From: Parasedimentitalea denitrificans
GTDB lineage: Bacteria > Pseudomonadota > Alphaproteobacteria > Rhodobacterales > Rhodobacteraceae
DNA: 64,000 bases
Assembly (NCBI RefSeq): GCF_011813015.1
Contig: NZ_QHLQ01000002.1
Span: 330,165 to 394,164 of the forward strand
Reading direction: 5' to 3'
Part shown: positions 18,283 to 27,516 of the stretch, in pieces
How the letters are laid out: each line of letters begins with the position of its first letter
Position numbering within the stretch: the first letter of the stretch is position 1
Position numbers and translations under genes: made by a program
Notes under the pieces: model-generated
Database searches by the model: none
The model's input: the letters and a program-made list of their open reading frames with translations, nothing else
What the model was told of the DNA's origin: nothing

Positions 18283-19494
18283 ATGGTAGGCCTCATGGAT
18301 GGCGGTAAAATCAGAAGCTTAAGTGGGGGCGTGAACCAAAGTGGGGTTCGCGACCATAATGAACGCCTGCTTTTGTCGATGTTGCAGCGGCAAGGGGCGA
18401 TGCCGGGAAGTGACATTGCCCGGCGCGCTGGATTGTCCGCACCTGCTGTCTCAACGATTTTGCGCAAGCTGGAAAAAGACGGTTTTCTAAAACGCGGAGA
18501 ACCGGTGCGCGGAAAAGTAGGTAAACCATCAATCCCGATGAACTTGAATGCCGACGGCGTATTGTCAATCGGTGTAAAGATCGGGCGGCGCGGCGTTGAT
18601 CTACTGTTGTCGGACTTCACCGGAAATGTACGACTGCAAGACCACATGACCTATGATTACCCCATACCAGACACCGTGTTCACCTTCCTTGAAAAAAGTC
18701 TCTCGGATATTCTAGACGGGATGAGTGCTGACACAAAAAACCGGCTGTGCGGAATTGGAATAGCCACCCCGTTTGAACTCTGGAAATGGAATGATCTGGT
18801 CGGCGCACCCGCCGAGAAGTTTCGGTCCTGGAAAGACGTGGATTTTGATCAGGCCATTCGCCGGTTCAGCGACCTGCCAGTTTTTGTCGTGAACGATGCG
18901 ACGGCGGCGTGTAGGGCCGAACATCTTCATGGTCGTGGTAAGGAATTCAGGGATTACGCCTATTTCTTTATTGGGTCGTTCATCGGTGGCGGTATCGTTA
19001 TGAACAACACCGTGTTTGAGGGTAATCAGGGCAACGCCGGAGCGCTCGGAGCGATGCGCACAACAGGCCCACTTGGGGAAAGTCGGCAATTGGTCGATGT
19101 CGCCTCTATTCATCTGCTTGAAGCACGTTTGATCGAAGCTGGCCTAAACCCTGATATACTCTGGCAACAACCGCAGGACTGGAGCGCTTTGTCGCGCTAT
19201 GTTGATCCTTGGCTTGGTGAAACAGCACAAGAACTGGCCAAGGCAGCCTTGTCGATTTGCTCGGTGGTTGATTTCGAAGCAATCCTGATCGACGGTGCTT
19301 TTCCCGCCGCTATAAGAGAAGAATTGGTCGATCGCGTACGGCGATACCTGGTCAACCAAGATACTCGGGGATTGATTGCGCCACAGATTGAAACCGGCAG
19401 CATAGGTGAAAATGCGCGGGGTATCGGTGCCGCTAGTACCCCAGTTTTCTCACAGTTCTTCTTGAACACAAATGCAGGGTTGTCTGCAATGTAG
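18283..19494 (+). CDS. frcR: ROK-family transcriptional repressor FrcR-like
   Basis: This 403-aa regulator combines an N-terminal winged HTH (PGSDIARRAGLSAPAVSTILRKL) with a ROK sugar-kinase-like domain. The ROK part has ATPFELW, FVVNDATAACRAEHL, IGSFIGGGIVMN and the GNAGALGAM region. The usual ROK zinc-binding cysteine cluster is not evident. The start at 18283 is chosen for its ribosome site AAGGAGGTGA, a near-perfect match to the 16S 3' end; the GTG at 18277 overlaps it. It probably represses frcBCAK until fructose or its phosphate is present. Confidence 0.9.
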   Translation: MVGLMDGGKIRSLSGGVNQSGVRDHNERLLLSMLQRQGAMPGSDIARRAGLSAPAVSTILRKLEKDGFLKRGEPVRGKVGKPSIPMNLNADGVLSIGVKIGRRGVDLLLSDFTGNVRLQDHMTYDYPIPDTVFTFLEKSLSDILDGMSADTKNRLCGIGIATPFELWKWNDLVGAPAEKFRSWKDVDFDQAIRRFSDLPVFVVNDATAACRAEHLHGRGKEFRDYAYFFIGSFIGGGIVMNNTVFEGNQGNAGALGAMRTTGPLGESRQLVDVASIHLLEARLIEAGLNPDILWQQPQDWSALSRYVDPWLGETAQELAKAALSICSVVDFEAILIDGAFPAAIREELVDRVRRYLVNQDTRGLIAPQIETGSIGENARGIGAASTPVFSQFFLNTNAGLSAM

Positions 19495-19587
19495 TATGAA
19501 CCTTTTCAGATTTTGAAATTATGTACACAGTCGATGAAGCCGTGGAGCAACCCGAAGCGCATCGATCCGACGTGATGATATCTTCTG

Positions 19588-20046
19588 ACCAATCCAATTC
19601 ATCGCGTGTTCTTTGAACTACTCCTGTTTATTGGTCTTAGAAGAACCGAGGCACTTACTCTTCAATTGAGGCAAATCCAGGAAGATCAGATTCACTTGCC
19701 GATGACGAAAAACGGCCGGAGTTTTGATTTACCTATCCGGCAGGCACACCATGAGATCCTGGCACCGCTGCGCCCTCTCAGCCGTCAATGGGTGTTTCCG
19801 TCTCCAAAATCGGTGGCAGGGCACATCACAAAACCGGAAAGGATCAAATTCAACCCTCACATGCATCGCAGGACATTTGCGACGGTTGCCATGGAAGCTG
19901 GAGTTCTGGAAGAGGTCGTCGGTCGGTTGCTGAACCATACGCCGCTGTCGATAAATGGGCAGAGATATACCCGGCCATCTTTGGATGCACTTCGGCCCGC
20001 CATGGAAATCGCATGCAAGGAAATCTCGGATCGTATCGAAAACTAG
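19588..20046 (+). pseudogene. Tyrosine recombinase C-terminal fragment (copy B)
   Basis: This fragment starts abruptly at a segment equivalent to NPIHRVFFELLLF of the other copies and keeps all catalytic motifs of the C-terminal domain (GLRRTEALTLQL, PHMHRRTFAT, LLNHTPLS, GQRYTRPS). The N-terminal two fifths or so are absent, and the preceding bases belong to unrelated sequence. It differs from copies A and C by several substitutions, so it is an older duplicate. Similarity continues past the stop to about 20150. Confidence 0.85.
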
Positions 20047-20169
20047 CGCCGTCAGCTGAATAATACTTCAGAACCGGACTGCGGTTGCTAGCTAAGTTTG
20101 GGGGGCGACCTGAGCTCAATGGGCACTGCCCTCCCTGCCCGAGAGAGACAGCAGTGCTGGCGATGATGT

Positions 20170-20434
20170 TCTACCGACGGGTCACGAATGCATTGTAGAG
20201 GTTCTCACATGTGACAAGAAAGGCCTCGCCGGTCGGATACCCCTGCTGTGTCGAATAAGCTAGTACCCCGTTACCATCCGTCTTCAAAAATATATCGGTT
20301 CACCAACCTGTTCGACCATGGCACTTAGCGGAGATTGCAGGGTTGGGGTTGGCGTGCTCAAGTTCGGACGAGGTCAGGAACTGGGTGTAGCCTGAAATAT
20401 CTGCGATCAATAAATAGCCGGTGTGAGTGGTCAT
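20170..20434 (-). pseudogene. DUF2652 (cyclase-like) gene remnant
   Basis: An ATG at 20434 with a good ribosome site (GAGGAGG) opens LLIADISGYTQFLTSSELEHA, the start of DUF2652 proteins, which resemble class III adenylate cyclase domains. The frame is lost after about 40 codons but continues in other frames with MVEQVGEPIY, KTDGNGVLAYS and TGEAFLVTCENLYNAFVTRR. It therefore has at least two frameshifts and is cut off beside the integrase remnant. The remaining 20435-20703 bases show only the VWA gene promoter region. Confidence 0.7.
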
Positions 20435-20703
20435 CGCGCAGCCTCCTCGGGCATTTCATGCGTTGCAATTCTTACCTTAGAAACTGAACTGGTTTGAATT
20501 AGAAGAAAGGCCATCTATTTGATTGCAGACCAGAGCACGTGTCGCTGGTCTGCAAGTATTAGCGCCCAAAATATGATGGCGGGCTGGGGCGGAAGTTTGT
20601 GCTTTGCCAATTCAAGACGGCCACAGTGTGACGCGCACTTACACAAAGCCACGATAAATCCGACTAAAATTACCTCATGTTGCTATGCAAAGGGACTGAC
20701 GAT

Positions 20704-22911
20704 ATGACTAGATTATTTCTTACCGTCTGCACCGCCTTGTTCGTCGTCTTATCGTCCACCAGTTTCGCACAAGAGCAGTCACGGGCTATTTTAGTGCTTG
20801 ATGGCTCTGGTTCAATGTGGGGGCAGATCGACGGCACAGCTAAGATTTCAATTGCACAGGACGTAGTGGGCGACTTACTCCAATCATTGCCCGAGAATCA
20901 AAAACTGGGGCTGACGGTCTATGGTCACCGCCGCAAGGGAGATTGCAGCGACATCGAGACTATCATCACCCCTGAGGCTGGTCAGCATGGGGCTATTGTC
21001 GAGGCTGTGAACTCGATCAAACCCAAAGGGAAAACGCCGATGACGGATGCGGTGATCGCCGCCGCCGAGGCTCTGCGTTATACTGAGGAAACAGCCACTG
21101 TTATCCTAGTCTCTGACGGGATTGAGACCTGCAATCCAGACCCTTGCGCCGCGGCACGCGCGTTGGAAGAAGCGGGTGTAGATTTCACCGCCCATGTTGT
21201 GGGCTTCAATATCGGAGACCCCGAGGCAATTGCCCAGATGCGCTGTATGGCCGAAGAAACGGGCGGCACATTCAGAACTGCAGATACTGCAGCCGAGTTA
21301 AGCAACGCGTTAGCAGTGATAGCTACACCGGTGCCAGCTCCAGAACCAGAACCTAATCCTGTCAGCCTGCAGGCCTATGCTATCGATGGGCGAAATGGCC
21401 CGCGCATCACCGACGGTTTGATCTGGAACCTGACCTCGCTCGACGGTGTAATTCTCGAAAATCAGGCTGTTTCTGACATCAGGGTCGAAGTGGAGCGCGG
21501 TGAATACGTGATCTCTGTTCTGCGGATTGCCGACGAAGCCTTTGATGAGCAGCGGTTTGGCATAGGATCAGTGGACAAGCAGATTGTGCTGGAGCTGCCT
21601 GAACTTCGCCCTCCGGCTACGATTGAGGGACCTGCGACTGCGATTGCCGGGTCCACGGTACAGGTGCGTTGGTCTGGTCCAGATCAAAAGGGAGATCTGA
21701 TTTCTGTCGCCGATCCGGAAGCCTCCTCACCCTGGATCAACTATGCCTATACAAAAAACGGCCCGCTTCTAGATCTGGTGATGCCTTCGGTTGAAGGGGA
21801 ATACGAAATGCGGTATGTCTCAAGTGACCATCGCAAGGTGCTGGCCACTCAGAAAATCTCAGTCACCCCGGTTGAGGCCTCGGTTACGCCGCCTGAGGCC
21901 TTGCCTGCCGGTGCCACTGTATTTGTCGACTGGGTCGGCCCCGATTATCAAAGTGATATTATTGCTGTCACCGCACCGGGAACGGACCAACTGATCAACT
22001 ACGTCTACACTAGGCATGGATCACCTGCAGAGCTCATGCTACCAACTGATCCCGGCAACTATGATATTGTCTACCGAATGAGCCAGAAAAACCGGATGCT
22101 GGCCCGTGTGCCGGTAACTGTTTCAGGCTTGCAGTATTCAGTGAGCGGACCGGCGTCCGCGCCAGCAGGAAGCGATGTGCAAGTCGATTGGGTTGGTCCG
22201 GACTATCGCAGTGACATCATTGCGGTGGCCGAACTCGGCGCCGACAACCGGAAATACCTCACCTACACCTATACTAAGGAAGGCAGCCCGCTTGATCTGA
22301 CCCTCCCGCTGGAAACAGGGCAATATGAAATCCGCTATATTCTTGGACAAGATCGTGTGGTGCAGGCGACAACGGAAATCGAAGTGACCGCGATTACCGC
22401 CAACCTGAAAGCCCCACAGACTGCATCTGCAGGCAGCATCATACAAATTGATTGGTTAGGCCCGGACTACAGAGGCGACATCATTGTCGTCAGCAAACCC
22501 GGTGAACCAGATCGCAGCTACCTGAACTACAGCTACACCAAGGGCGGCACACCGCTCGATCTTACTCTTCCTGCATTCCCCGGTAACTACGTTGTGAAAT
22601 ATCTGGCCGGGGCTGCGCATAAGTCACTTGCGACATCTAACATCACCGTGACGGAAGTATCAGCCACGTTGTCAGCACCGGCAAGCACATCCGTCGGCGA
22701 CAAGATTGAAGTAACCTGGACCGGCCCCGATTATCGAGGCGATTTAATCGCAATTGGTGAGCCTGGTGAAAACTACACAACATACGCATACACAAAGAAA
22801 GGATCTCCGTTGACGGTCGCCGCCCCCAACAAACCGGGTAGCTATGAAATCCGATATGTCATGAGCGCTGACAGACGGATTCTGGCTGTGACTCCTCTCA
22901 CTGTCCAATAA
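20704..22911 (+). CDS. Secreted VWA-domain protein with five tandem Ig-like repeats
   Basis: This 735-aa protein has a Sec signal peptide (MTRLFLTVCTALFVVLSSTSFA). A von Willebrand A domain follows at about residues 27-205 with the metal site DGSGSMW, the Thr in KGKTPMTDA and the Asp in LVSDGIETC. A linker (PVPAPEPEPNPV) and a beta-rich segment precede five repeats of about 86 residues from about residue 303. Each repeat carries W-x-GPDY-x-x-D-x-I and YTYTK-x-GSPL-x-L followed by PG-x-YEIRY. The start at 20704 is preferred over an upstream in-frame codon because the signal peptide begins there. It is likely periplasmic or surface adhesive; no function is known to me for the repeat unit. Confidence 0.85.
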   Translation: MTRLFLTVCTALFVVLSSTSFAQEQSRAILVLDGSGSMWGQIDGTAKISIAQDVVGDLLQSLPENQKLGLTVYGHRRKGDCSDIETIITPEAGQHGAIVEAVNSIKPKGKTPMTDAVIAAAEALRYTEETATVILVSDGIETCNPDPCAAARALEEAGVDFTAHVVGFNIGDPEAIAQMRCMAEETGGTFRTADTAAELSNALAVIATPVPAPEPEPNPVSLQAYAIDGRNGPRITDGLIWNLTSLDGVILENQAVSDIRVEVERGEYVISVLRIADEAFDEQRFGIGSVDKQIVLELPELRPPATIEGPATAIAGSTVQVRWSGPDQKGDLISVADPEASSPWINYAYTKNGPLLDLVMPSVEGEYEMRYVSSDHRKVLATQKISVTPVEASVTPPEALPAGATVFVDWVGPDYQSDIIAVTAPGTDQLINYVYTRHGSPAELMLPTDPGNYDIVYRMSQKNRMLARVPVTVSGLQYSVSGPASAPAGSDVQVDWVGPDYRSDIIAVAELGADNRKYLTYTYTKEGSPLDLTLPLETGQYEIRYILGQDRVVQATTEIEVTAITANLKAPQTASAGSIIQIDWLGPDYRGDIIVVSKPGEPDRSYLNYSYTKGGTPLDLTLPAFPGNYVVKYLAGAAHKSLATSNITVTEVSATLSAPASTSVGDKIEVTWTGPDYRGDLIAIGEPGENYTTYAYTKKGSPLTVAAPNKPGSYEIRYVMSADRRILAVTPLTVQ

Positions 22912-22931
22912 TTTCAATAGACCAGGCGGTA

Positions 22932-22951
22932 ATTGAAGCCCCCGCTTCAAT
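22932..22951. terminator. Hairpin downstream of the VWA gene
   Basis: A perfect 8-bp stem with a four-C loop (ATTGAAGC then GCTTCAAT) lies 20 bp after the VWA stop. It lacks a T run, so it may be a weak terminator or an mRNA 3' end structure. Confidence 0.4.
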
Positions 22952-23079
22952 CAGGCTGGCGACTTCGTTGTATCAGTTCCCAACGGCGGTTTATTTTTTC
23001 TGCAGCGCAACGTCTCCGAGGCAAGGCGAAGGTCGGCTTAGGGCGGTGATTACTCGACTTCGGCTTAAAGTGAACCCGA

Positions 23080-23165
23080 CGTTGCAAAGGGCGTTAACTG
23101 CGCATTGCTTCCGTTGGTATTGATCTCGTCTAATGGCCGATCCCAGCCCAAACCAAACCTCTGCT
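23080..23165 (+). repeat. Degenerate dispersed intergenic repeat
   Basis: TTGCAAAGGGCGTTAACTGC followed by GCATTGC and TCGTCTAATGGCCGATCCCA joins two modules that occur separately elsewhere. The first is seen at 26176, 39962 and 63584, the second at 13425, 36870 and 60387. This copy shows that the two modules belong to one repeat unit. No gene is visible in 22952-23285. Confidence 0.55.
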
Positions 23166-23285
23166 TTGCTAGAAAGTCGCTAGGAAGCCCCTGCAGGTTA
23201 GGCAGAATTTCTGTTATGCACTGCAATCCACGCCATCGTCTGCTCTGTGCGTTTGGCTGTTATTCACTGCAAACATCAGAAATAT

Positions 23286-23307
23286 GCGGGCGCCTTTTGG
23301 CACCCGC
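23286..23307 (-). terminator. Terminator of the aldehyde dehydrogenase gene
   Basis: A 9-bp stem with one G-T pair and a four-base loop (GCGGGTGCC, AAAA, GGCGCCCGC on the minus strand) lies 9 bp after the gene. It is followed by ATATTTCTG. The plus-strand side is also T-rich, so it may serve both strands. Confidence 0.65.
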
Positions 23308-23315
23308 GTTTTGAT

Positions 23316-24839
23316 TTAGAAAAAGCCCAGTTTGTTGGGGTTGTAGCTCATCAAGATGTTCTTGGTCTGCTGATAGTGGTCCAGCATCATCTTGTGGTTT
23401 TCCCGTCCGATGCCCGACTGTTTGTAGCCACCGAACGCCGCATGGGCGGGGTAGGCATGGTAATTGTTGACCCAGACGCGGCCTGCCTCAATCGCACGCC
23501 CAAAGCGGTAGCAGGTGTTTGCATCACGTGACCAGACACCTGCGCCGAGCCCATACATACTGTCGTTGGCGATCGCCAATGCTTCGGCCTCGTCCTTGAA
23601 AGTTGTCACCGAAACAACCGGGCCAAAAATCTCTTCCTGGAAGACACGCATCTTGTTGTGGCCTTTCAGGATGGTGGGCTGAATGTAGTTGCCCCCCGCC
23701 AGTTCACCGTTGAACTTGGCTGCGCCGCCACCGGTCAGCACCTTAGCACCCTCCTCGACACCAATTGTCAGATAGGAAAGGATTTTTTCCTGTTGTTCGA
23801 CAGAGGCCTGTGCACCCACCATGGTGTCGGGATTGCGCGGATCCCCCTGTTTGATTGCTTTAACGCGGGCGATGGCGCGTTTGATGAACTCCTCATAAAT
23901 GTCTTCCTGAATCAGTGCGCGGCTGGGACAGGTGCAGACTTCGCCCTGATTGAAGGCAAAAAGCACAAACCCTTCCACTGCTTTGTCGAGAAACGCGTCA
24001 TCTTTGGCCATCACGTCACTAAAGAAGATGTTCGGACTTTTGCCGCCAAGCTCCAGTGTCACAGGAATCAGATTTGCGGTTGCCGCTTCCATGATTTTAC
24101 GCCCAGTCGCTGTGGAGCCTGTGAACGCGATCTTTGCGATGCGCGAAGAGCGGGCAAGAGGCGAGCCCACTTCCAGCCCGTAGCCGTTGACGATATTTAA
24201 CACACCTGCAGGCAGGAACTCCGCCATGATCTCAGCAAGGATCATGATGGCCGCAGGTGTCTGCTCGGCGGGTTTAAGCACAATGCAGTTGCCCGCCGCG
24301 AGAGCCGGGGCAAGTTTCCAGGCCGCCATCAGGATCGAAAAATTCCACGGGATGATCTGTCCTACTACGCCCAGAGGTTCATGGAAGTGGTAGGCGACTG
24401 TGTCCGCATCGATCTCACTCATATTACCTTCTTGACCACGCAACACACCTGCGAAATAGCGGAAGTGGTCGGCGGACAGCGGAATATCTGCGGCCATGGT
24501 TTCACGAATGGGTTTGCCGTTGTCCCAAGTTTCAGCCAGAGCAAGACGCTCGAGGTTTGCTTCGATTGCATCAGCAATTTTCAATAGGGTATTTGAACGC
24601 TCGGCGGCCGGTGTTCGGCCCCAGCTTTCCTTGGCTGCGTGGGCGGCGTCCAACGCCAATTCAACATCAGCCTCATCGGAACGAGCACATTCAGTGATCG
24701 CTTCACCGGTGATTGGCGTGACGTTGGTGAAATAGCGGCCATTCACAGGTGGCGTGAATTTCCCTCCGATGAAATTGTCATAGCGGGGTTTAAAAGGCGA
24801 AACATAGGTGCCTGCCTCAGTGTGGGTCATGTCGTTCAT
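23316..24839 (-). CDS. NAD-dependent aldehyde dehydrogenase, AcoD/ExaC-like
   Basis: This 507-aa aldehyde dehydrogenase matches the acetaldehyde/chloroacetaldehyde group: start [17 protein letters not shown], catalytic Glu in [14 protein letters not shown] and catalytic Cys in [13 protein letters not shown]. Its end, YNPNKLGFF, is nearly invariant in AcoD/ExaC proteins. It oxidises acetaldehyde or other short aldehydes to acids, as in ethanol or acetoin catabolism. GGAGGAG precedes the ATG. It lies downstream of the AcoR-like regulator, with a palindromic operator between them. The alcohol dehydrogenase that would feed it is not in the window. Confidence 0.95.
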   Translation of the reverse strand: MNDMTHTEAGTYVSPFKPRYDNFIGGKFTPPVNGRYFTNVTPITGEAITECARSDEADVELALDAAHAAKESWGRTPAAERSNTLLKIADAIEANLERLALAETWDNGKPIRETMAADIPLSADHFRYFAGVLRGQEGNMSEIDADTVAYHFHEPLGVVGQIIPWNFSILMAAWKLAPALAAGNCIVLKPAEQTPAAIMILAEIMAEFLPAGVLNIVNGYGLEVGSPLARSSRIAKIAFTGSTATGRKIMEAATANLIPVTLELGGKSPNIFFSDVMAKDDAFLDKAVEGFVLFAFNQGEVCTCPSRALIQEDIYEEFIKRAIARVKAIKQGDPRNPDTMVGAQASVEQQEKILSYLTIGVEEGAKVLTGGGAAKFNGELAGGNYIQPTILKGHNKMRVFQEEIFGPVVSVTTFKDEAEALAIANDSMYGLGAGVWSRDANTCYRFGRAIEAGRVWVNNYHAYPAHAAFGGYKQSGIGRENHKMMLDHYQQTKNILMSYNPNKLGFF

Positions 24840-24940
24840 TTGGTATCTCCTCCAAAACCGGACCTCCTCCGGAATTGCTAAGGAGCGTGGCTTGCAGAAG
24901 GAGCGCTGTCTGCGGGCCGGGCCATGGCGTTTTGCAGAAG

Positions 24941-24958
24941 TGTCTCAGGGCTGAGACA
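24941..24958. promoter_or_regulatory. Palindromic operator upstream of the aldehyde dehydrogenase gene
   Basis: TGTCTCAGGGCTGAGACA is a perfect 8-bp inverted repeat with a 2-bp centre, about 100 bp upstream of the aldehyde dehydrogenase start. A site with the same half-sites lies at 25997-26016 upstream of the AcoR-like gene. TGTCTC/GAGACA half-sites are what I recall for AcoR-type Fis-HTH regulators. Confidence 0.75.
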
Positions 24959-24965
24959 GAAGCGA

Positions 24966-25925
24966 TTAGGTTTGATCCAATCCCAACCGTTTCATACGGC
25001 GGTAAAGTGTCGCGCGCCCAATGCCGAGTTGGCGGGCAGCTTCGGAGACATTACCGCCCGCGCGCGTCAGTGCGCGAATAACCGCGGCCCGTTCGGCCTT
25101 TTCAAATCCGGTTGGCCCGTCCGCGCGGCCCAACACATCATTTGCCGGGCGTGGGGCCAATGCGCCCAAAGGGTCAAAGCCGAAAACGCGTCGAGCTTCG
25201 CGCGTCGCACCAATGATCAGATCATGGTCATCGACGGCAAGAAGTGTAGCAGCCTCGGCATCGTCGCTTTCGGCTACAACAATGCGGGCCTTTTCAAAGG
25301 CCGCTCGAAAATTTGCTTCTTCGATAGCGCGCGCGGTTTGGGCAACCTGCGCCCCAATCAGGCGATTGAAGGCTTCTGTTTGATCGGCCCGCGCCGAGGA
25401 CACGTCCAGCGCCGCCATGATCTGGCCTTCTGCGCCATAAATGGGCGCATCAATGCAGCTCATCGCCGTGTTGCGGGCGTAGAAATGTTCATCTCGGTGG
25501 ATGATGACCCTCCTTTGCTCAGCCAGACATGTCCCAATGCCGTTGGTACCCTCGTGCCGTTCGCTCCAGTCAGCGCCGACACACAAGCCCCAAGCCTCAA
25601 AAACAGCAGTGTCCGCTGCGGAAATTCGCTGATCCAGAACCACCCCATCATCATCAGTAAGTAGAACCGCACATCCCGATTGGCCGACGAGAGAATATAA
25701 GTTGTCCAATCTAGGCGCGGCTACAGTCATGAGTTTTTCGAAGGCGCCGAGGCGCTCACACAGGTGGGTACCCTCCAGTCGCCTGGGTCCTCGGTGCTCG
25801 CCCGGATCGAGACCGTGCCTTTCCGCGGAACGGCGCCAGCTTGCAGCCAGCCTTGAGAGAGCTGCGGCAGAGGTGGAATTCGCGACCTCCAGAACTTTTT
25901 CGATGTGGGCGACAGTTTTGGTCAT
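24966..25925 (-). CDS. AcoR-like Fis-family regulator lacking the AAA+ domain
   Basis: This 319-aa regulator has a GAF-type sensor region with AcoR features (WRRSAERHGLDP near the N terminus, WSERHEGTNGIGTCLAEQRRV and HFYARNTAMSCIDAPIYGAEGQ). A C-terminal Fis-type HTH follows (RALTRAGGNVSEAARQLGIGRATLYRRM). The central sigma-54 AAA+ domain (GAFTGA, Walker motifs) of classic AcoR is absent, so it cannot act as a sigma-54 activator in the usual way. The start at 25925 is chosen because the longer frame covers the operator. It probably senses an aldehyde or alcohol signal and controls the adjacent dehydrogenase and itself through the flanking palindromes. Confidence 0.88.
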   Translation of the reverse strand: MTKTVAHIEKVLEVANSTSAAALSRLAASWRRSAERHGLDPGEHRGPRRLEGTHLCERLGAFEKLMTVAAPRLDNLYSLVGQSGCAVLLTDDDGVVLDQRISAADTAVFEAWGLCVGADWSERHEGTNGIGTCLAEQRRVIIHRDEHFYARNTAMSCIDAPIYGAEGQIMAALDVSSARADQTEAFNRLIGAQVAQTARAIEEANFRAAFEKARIVVAESDDAEAATLLAVDDHDLIIGATREARRVFGFDPLGALAPRPANDVLGRADGPTGFEKAERAAVIRALTRAGGNVSEAARQLGIGRATLYRRMKRLGLDQT

Positions 25926-25996
25926 GAGCTTTCGACAAAGTGGATTGATGCAGCCTATGAGAAAGAGATTATATAAGCAAACTGCGGGAACCAATT

Positions 25997-26016
25997 CTGT
26001 CTCAGAACTGAGACAG
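25997..26016. promoter_or_regulatory. Palindromic operator upstream of the AcoR-like gene
   Basis: CTGTCTCAGAACTGAGACAG is a perfect 9-bp inverted repeat with a 2-bp centre, 72 bp upstream of the regulator start. It shares the TGTCTCAG half-site with 24941-24958, consistent with autoregulation. Confidence 0.75.
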
Positions 26017-26025
26017 TCGGACATC

Positions 26026-26649
26026 CTCTTTTGATAACCGCTAACAGTATCTCTTTAGGTCGAGTGATCTTGCATCCGCCGGATGAGTGGAAAATGGATT
26101 CCACTGACAGCGCGATTGGCTTTAGTCGTCGTAAAATTCCGCTTTGAACCGGTCTTGTTAGTCCAGTAAGACTGATACGGCCGACTTTGTAAAATGTTAC
26201 TATCTGCGCACAGCCGCCACTGGGTCTCAGCTCAGCGAACTCCCTCTTTCAGCCCGAAGCGGTCATCGACCTCAGTTTGTCTGTTTTTACAAAGCGGTTC
26301 CTCACTGGGCTGGGGGAGGGAAACTAGTTTACAGCGAAATAACTACTTTCCAACTCATTCAATTTGCGCCGAACACGCAAAACGCGCTTCAGTATATAGC
26401 AGTGTCGAACTGGCTCGTGGACAACAGCTCCTCAACTGCCACCAAATTTGCGGACAGCGTTGCGGTTTCCTACGATCCGTCAGGCCCAGATGATGTAACT
26501 GCCCCGACGCAGTCGGTGCATCACGGAGTGTCTGCAATGATCCAGACGGTAGGTTTAACGCTTTAATTTTCTGGCTAAGCAAAGCCGCTCGGTTTACCGC
26601 AAAGGGTGACACGTGCCCCCCACAAACAGCCCGGGCACATGGCTGAAGC
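26026..26649. other. Intergenic region with a degenerate repeat
   Basis: A stretch near 26176-26225 (GGCCGACTTTGTAAAATGTT then ACTATCTGCGCACAGCCGCC) matches the dispersed module at 39962 and 63580. No supported gene is seen in the rest; short frames here show no recognisable motif. Confidence 0.45.
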
Positions 26650-27396
26650 TCACGTGCTCATTCCGCCGTCAACCATGAGGGTTGTGCCGGTGGTGTAACT
26701 TGACTGGTCCGAGGCAAGGTACAGGACGGAACGGGCAATTTCATCTGCTCTACCATGACGTCCCAACGGGGTTTGGGCATCAAAAAAGGCGCCTCCATCA
26801 GACTGAAGCAAATCGCTCAAGTCGTCTTCCACGGCTTTTTGAAACGCGTTGTCGATAGCCCCTGGATGAATGGTGTTGACCCGGATATTGCGAGGAGCCA
26901 GTTCCTTGGCGAGACAGCGCATCAATCCGATTTGTGCATGCTTTGCAGTGATGTAGCCATATACGCCGGGGTCTCCGCGGGTGCCTGCGACGCTGGATGT
27001 AATGACAATACTACCGCCGTCGCGAATATGGGGGACCGCATGTTTGCAAATCAAAAACGCGCCTTTTACGTGGACATCATAGACCGAAGAAAATATCTCT
27101 TCGGGGTATTGGTCGATTGGGGCGACAACGCCAAAATTGCCAGCGTTACTAAAGACGACATCAATTTCACCCCAACGATCAACGGTTTGCGATATCAAAT
27201 GGGCTACGGCCTTGGCATCTGTCACGTCGGTTTTAATATAGGCGAAATTTTCACCCGACAGCCCCTCGGGGGCATGATCTGCGAGGTCGGCCAGCATGAC
27301 TTTGGCACCCTCGGATGCAAAGAGCTTTGCGGTTGCAAGCCCGATGCTGCCTGCGCCACCGGTCACAATACAGACCTTGTTTTCAAGTATACCCAT
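26650..27396 (-). CDS. SDR-family NAD(P)-dependent oxidoreductase
   Basis: This 248-aa classical short-chain dehydrogenase has the cofactor motif TGGAGSIGLA, an Asp (LADLADH) after strand 2 that favours NAD, the NAG motif SNAGNFG and catalytic Ser-Tyr-Lys in ITSSVAG and YGYITAKHA. It ends with the common TGTTLMVDGGMST. It would interconvert a secondary alcohol and ketone. It follows the AraC regulator on the same strand and neighbours a divergent HAAT-type importer, suggesting shared catabolism of an imported compound that cannot be named. Confidence 0.92.
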   Translation of the reverse strand: MGILENKVCIVTGGAGSIGLATAKLFASEGAKVMLADLADHAPEGLSGENFAYIKTDVTDAKAVAHLISQTVDRWGEIDVVFSNAGNFGVVAPIDQYPEEIFSSVYDVHVKGAFLICKHAVPHIRDGGSIVITSSVAGTRGDPGVYGYITAKHAQIGLMRCLAKELAPRNIRVNTIHPGAIDNAFQKAVEDDLSDLLQSDGGAFFDAQTPLGRHGRADEIARSVLYLASDQSSYTTGTTLMVDGGMST

Positions 27397-27516
27397 GTCG
27401 CAAGCCTCGTCTGGAAATTAAACTTTCAAAAGACGATAACTGCGCTGACGTCCACGTTTCTTGACTGGCACTGCCTGTTAATTGATCGGCAATGCCGGAC
27501 TTGCCCCAAGACTGTA

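Noticed and set aside
22138..22446. Minus-strand frames inside the VWA gene
   Set aside because: They are antisense shadows of the GPDY repeats, with no start signals or motifs.
24840..24940. Possible sigma-54 promoter upstream of the aldehyde dehydrogenase
   Set aside because: A GG and GC pair occurs but with 8 rather than 10 bases between them, and the regulator lacks the AAA+ domain.
26355..26612. Minus-strand open frame of 85 codons in the gap before the SDR gene
   Set aside because: No ribosome site, composition unlike coding neighbours and overlap with the degenerate repeat region.
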